64,000 nucleotides of DNA from Lepidurus packardi (Eukaryota; Arthropoda; Branchiopoda; Notostraca; Triopsidae). Numbering within the stretch: the first letter of the stretch is position 1; each line of letters begins with the position of its first letter. The notes beneath the pieces were generated by a model, which made no database searches, was not told where the DNA came from, and saw nothing but the letters and a program-made list of their open reading frames with translations. Shown here one piece after another: positions 61,081 through 64,000 of the stretch. The stretch covers positions 12,602,024 to 12,666,023 of the forward strand of contig JAKZAN010000001.1 in NCBI GenBank assembly GCA_023053545.1, read 5' to 3'. Made by a program: the position numbers and the translations under genes.

Positions 61081-63739
61081 TACACCCGTTTGTCGCTAAA
61101 TCCGGAGACTGTGTTGGTTAGTCTACATGAGATGAAATTGAAACATTTCTAATCGAGTGGATTGAGCCTTTTTCCGGATTGAGAACTTTTCGTCTCTTCC
61201 GTTGACATATCTTGTATTGACAATTGAGCCTCTTCTTTCGACAAGGAAGTAGTGCAGTATCTTAACAAAGACAAGGTTCAAATGATCACAAAAAGCTACG
61301 ATGTCGCATAACATTGGGCTTTGTGGTTTGGCCTGGGAGCTTTTACAAGTTTTAGAATGACTGAGGTTTTCCGTGTTGATTAGACAATTTGATTATAGTC
61401 AGCCTAGGAAGGAAACTCTCGTATGTCTCTCAAACTGAGGGAGGGCTAACAAAGCTAAAAGGGAGATAGCCACATTCGTGTCTCTATAAAATAGAGAACA
61501 ATAGGTTGTAAACACGCGTGCCGCTTCCCCGTTGGGAAAGTCTTGCAAGTCGATATCTAATTTGCGTTTTAGCGAAATGTCAGTGCTGGGCTGTGCTAGG
61601 CTGACGTAAAGGATTGCTTGTTCATTTTGTAAAGGTTTCTCGGGATAGTTCGCCCATTTCGCGAATGCTTACGCTCCGTTCCCCCCATTTAGGTTGTTTG
61701 TTATGCAGAGGCGAGACTAAGACAAATTTTCCCTGTCTATTTTCGTTTTAAAACCCTTGAGATCATTTTGGGCGATGCGGCCAGTCTCTCTCTCCCTCTC
61801 TATCCCTCGCTCGCTCTTCCAAGCGAACTGGATTGCATTCCCTGGGAAAAAAACACCAAAAGAAGAAAAGCGAGCAAAAGTCTCTTAGTGGAAACGAAAC
61901 TGAGATTGTTGTAGTGAAGCTCCTGCTAGAATTGAAAGGACCCCAAAAGAGAAGCGAGAGACAGAGAGAGACGACTGTTAGTTATAGTAATGAAGCGTCT
62001 TGCATGACGGCGACAATGGGTCATTTGTTACTGACGATAACGAGCAGTCGCAAGTCAGAGCAGCTATAAAGCAGGACTTTTTAATAAAGTTACCCAACAA
62101 TAGCTGAAAAGCGAAAAGCTTTCGCTCAACTACAAGAGGGGGGTAGGGACAACAAAAAAATAGCACACAACAGAGACTGCGAAAAAAGAAATAATAAAAA
62201 AGGAAAGAAACGCTCAGAGAATGAGAAATAGAGAACCAAGTACTAGCATGGAGTCCACAAAAAAAGAACGAAAGACTGGCTCGAGGGTCCAGCGAATCAA
62301 TATGGCGCCAGGTGGATCCGAGTGGCACCGCGAGCGTCCAAACGATTCTGTAGATTTCCATTGCTGCGCTTAAGTTCAGCTTTTCCGCTCTATCATCCTG
62401 ATGCTGCTCAAGCCGCCTGCAGTTGGCGTTGACAGCCTCGTGACAGTCCTCATTGGCACATGTCCTGCTTCCAACTTTGTGTCGCAGTGACACTCTGACA
62501 AAATTATCTTAATCTGCTCTGCGGGTACAATATGGAATTTCTCTAGACCCCAAGTGTACCAGTACCTTAGCTCTCCGTCTCCCTCCGCTTCGTTGTAATG
62601 TACGTACGAATTACGTACCCTTTGTTTGAGTCGGTCTACGATGTTCCCGGTGGTGGAATATCTAGTCGCAACAAAATGGGGGTAACAGCACTCGACCGGT
62701 CGATGCTATTACTGCAAAAGCACGCGGCCAGACGGCACACATACACACGAGAGGTAACGGAATCTTCCGTGCACAGTGCATGCGGTACCAATATGTTGGG
62801 TTGGGAACCCCCTCAGCAAAAAGTATTATGGCCTTGCGTGCTTGGCTTACGTGGGTTTTGATCCCCAGGAACGATTGGAGTTTATAAACAGTCAAGCTTT
62901 TTTCTTATTCTTTTCTTTTGGCTTTTGGACGGTGAAAGATATATATACAGCGTTATGGTTCAAGCTTTTAACCCTATAATAGCCTCGTTCTTTGAACTCT
63001 CGGCATCTGCCCGTTTTTTTCAATCGAAGATGAAAAGAAGAACGATGAATAGGTGAATAAAAAAGACATTTCACCAGGCAATCTTTCGACACAGACTTTG
63101 AGTGGGCTGGTGGAGCCGATCCATTCTCCTAGTTAATTTCAGGATTAACTTGAGCGATTCCTTTAAAAAAATACTGCTTCTCTTGTATGTCCTCCCCCAC
63201 GCGATATCAGCCCTTTTGGGTATGATGGAGCAGCCATGACTTTCGGTGCGCGTGGTACTGCAGCCCGCTGTGCGGATGAAGCGCGATATGACCTGTCAAA
63301 AGACAAGACATGCAACATGAAAGACCAAATTGACCGACCAGAAAATTACCTAATGCTTTTTTACAGCAGACCAAGCACTGCTTTAGGTACCATCATAGTC
63401 AAAGACCGTACTCTTCTTTCTACCGGGAAAAGACGGACCGGACCGGACTAGACCATTCCATCCCATCCCATCCCACCGGTCTTCTTAACCCGTGTCATTC
63501 CTCTTCTTCCCAAAATGGCTTGCTTGGTGTTCGCTTGGACACTTCTTCGGAATAGCGGGGTGTTTACTTGGACGGTCTAGCTGGTCCAGACCTAAGATCC
63601 CGTATAACAGAGCTTTTTGTGCAAGAGAACATTTCGAACAGCTGTTTTTGAGGAAACGCAACTCTTTAACAGTAATATTAAGCATACTAAAAATTAGTGT
63701 AGAAAGTAGAAAGCCTAGGTTTTCTTCTTCAATTCATAA
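61081..63739. other. presumed MIB1 intron, nothing recognised
   Basis: The minus-strand frame 61978-62493 (171 codons) is made largely of A/T-rich and GA-rich stretches and shows no domain. The plus-strand frame at 63236-63451 starts with ATG and reaches a GTACC donor-like site, but cannot be linked to anything. Confidence 0.4.
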
Positions 63740-63741
63740 TA

Positions 63742-64000
63742 CAGTAGATGCCGCTTATTGTGATCACTGGTTATTATGAATCAGCCGCTTTATGCAATCA
63801 AATTTTAAAGGACCGAATCAAAACGATACAATACATAGCATTTTAATCGGTTATTAGAATCGTACTTTCGGATATTAGAATCAATGTCAAAAGAATCTTC
63901 GCATGTACAGTAACGAAACTACAGTAGTGGTTGCAATATTGACTTTGTGCATTGACCAATGATATTGCTTTTATGTCGTTTTGACCAATCTTGTCATTTC
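63742..64000 (+). mobile_element. probable pogo/Tigger-like DNA transposon, left end only
   Basis: After a TA dinucleotide at 63740 the sequence reads CAGTAGATGCCGCTTATTGT, close to the CAGTMGA...CTTAT terminus typical of pogo/Tigger elements. Subterminal words of the form GGTTATTAGAATC follow three times (63769, about 63848, about 63867), as those families show. The element runs out of the window, so length, second end and any transposase are unknown. Identification is from remembered termini only. Confidence 0.4.

Noticed and set aside
61978-62493. 171-codon minus-strand frame
   Set aside because: Its centre is Phe/Tyr/Ser low complexity from A-rich sequence. I see no domain and no homolog.

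Overview
This window looks like animal nuclear DNA, most probably from an arthropod. It has three recognisable host genes with GT-AG introns, long gene-poor stretches, microsatellites and short non-autonomous DNA transposons. The arthropod assignment rests on the predicted MIB1 protein, which shares insect-type stretches remembered from fly Mib1 ([27 protein letters not shown] followed by [19 protein letters not shown]). I see no bacterial-type operons, CRISPR arrays, rRNA genes, confident tRNA genes or retroelement open reading frames.

Layout. Positions 1-12,260 hold no recognised gene. They contain a tandem pair of about 342 bp (963-1645), an AT-rich 107-bp tandem pair (8241-8447) and one orphan exon candidate (5037-5144). 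A Scratch-family (Snail superfamily) zinc-finger gene lies on the minus strand. Its five-finger exon is at 12411-13501, and a separate first exon encoding a SNAG-like peptide is at about 16917-17166. The 3.4-kb intron between them carries a fold-back-type repeat and a 170-bp GA microsatellite. Positions 17.2-26.5 kb have no recognised gene.

The gene-dense core is 27.0-33.5 kb. AFG3L2, the mitochondrial m-AAA protease, is on the minus strand with 13 exons and appears complete at 812 residues. It is head-to-head with a mind-bomb E3 ubiquitin ligase (MIB1) on the plus strand. The two start codons are only 559 bp apart, so the interval is a candidate shared promoter. MIB1 runs through nine exons to 40283. 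Its last visible intron-exon step spans 6.7 kb, while its other introns are 61-123 bp. The remaining ankyrin repeats and the RING fingers were not found, so the gene should continue beyond 64 kb.

Positions 40.3-64 kb therefore appear to be mostly MIB1 intron. They contain a very fresh-looking 456-bp MITE with long terminal inverted repeats, inserted inside an older fold-back element. Other copies of that older element in this window preserve the empty insertion site. This region also has a second copy of a 260-bp repeat, a 40-bp perfect palindrome, a CpG-dense patch with a CRE, several unrecognised coding-like ORFs, and what looks like the start of a pogo/Tigger-like transposon at the right edge.

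Two window-wide peculiarities stand out. One is at least eleven G or C runs of nine or more bases. The other is a marked excess of the word GCAGYAAT; all the GCAGTAAT instances I found lie to the right of 43.8 kb.
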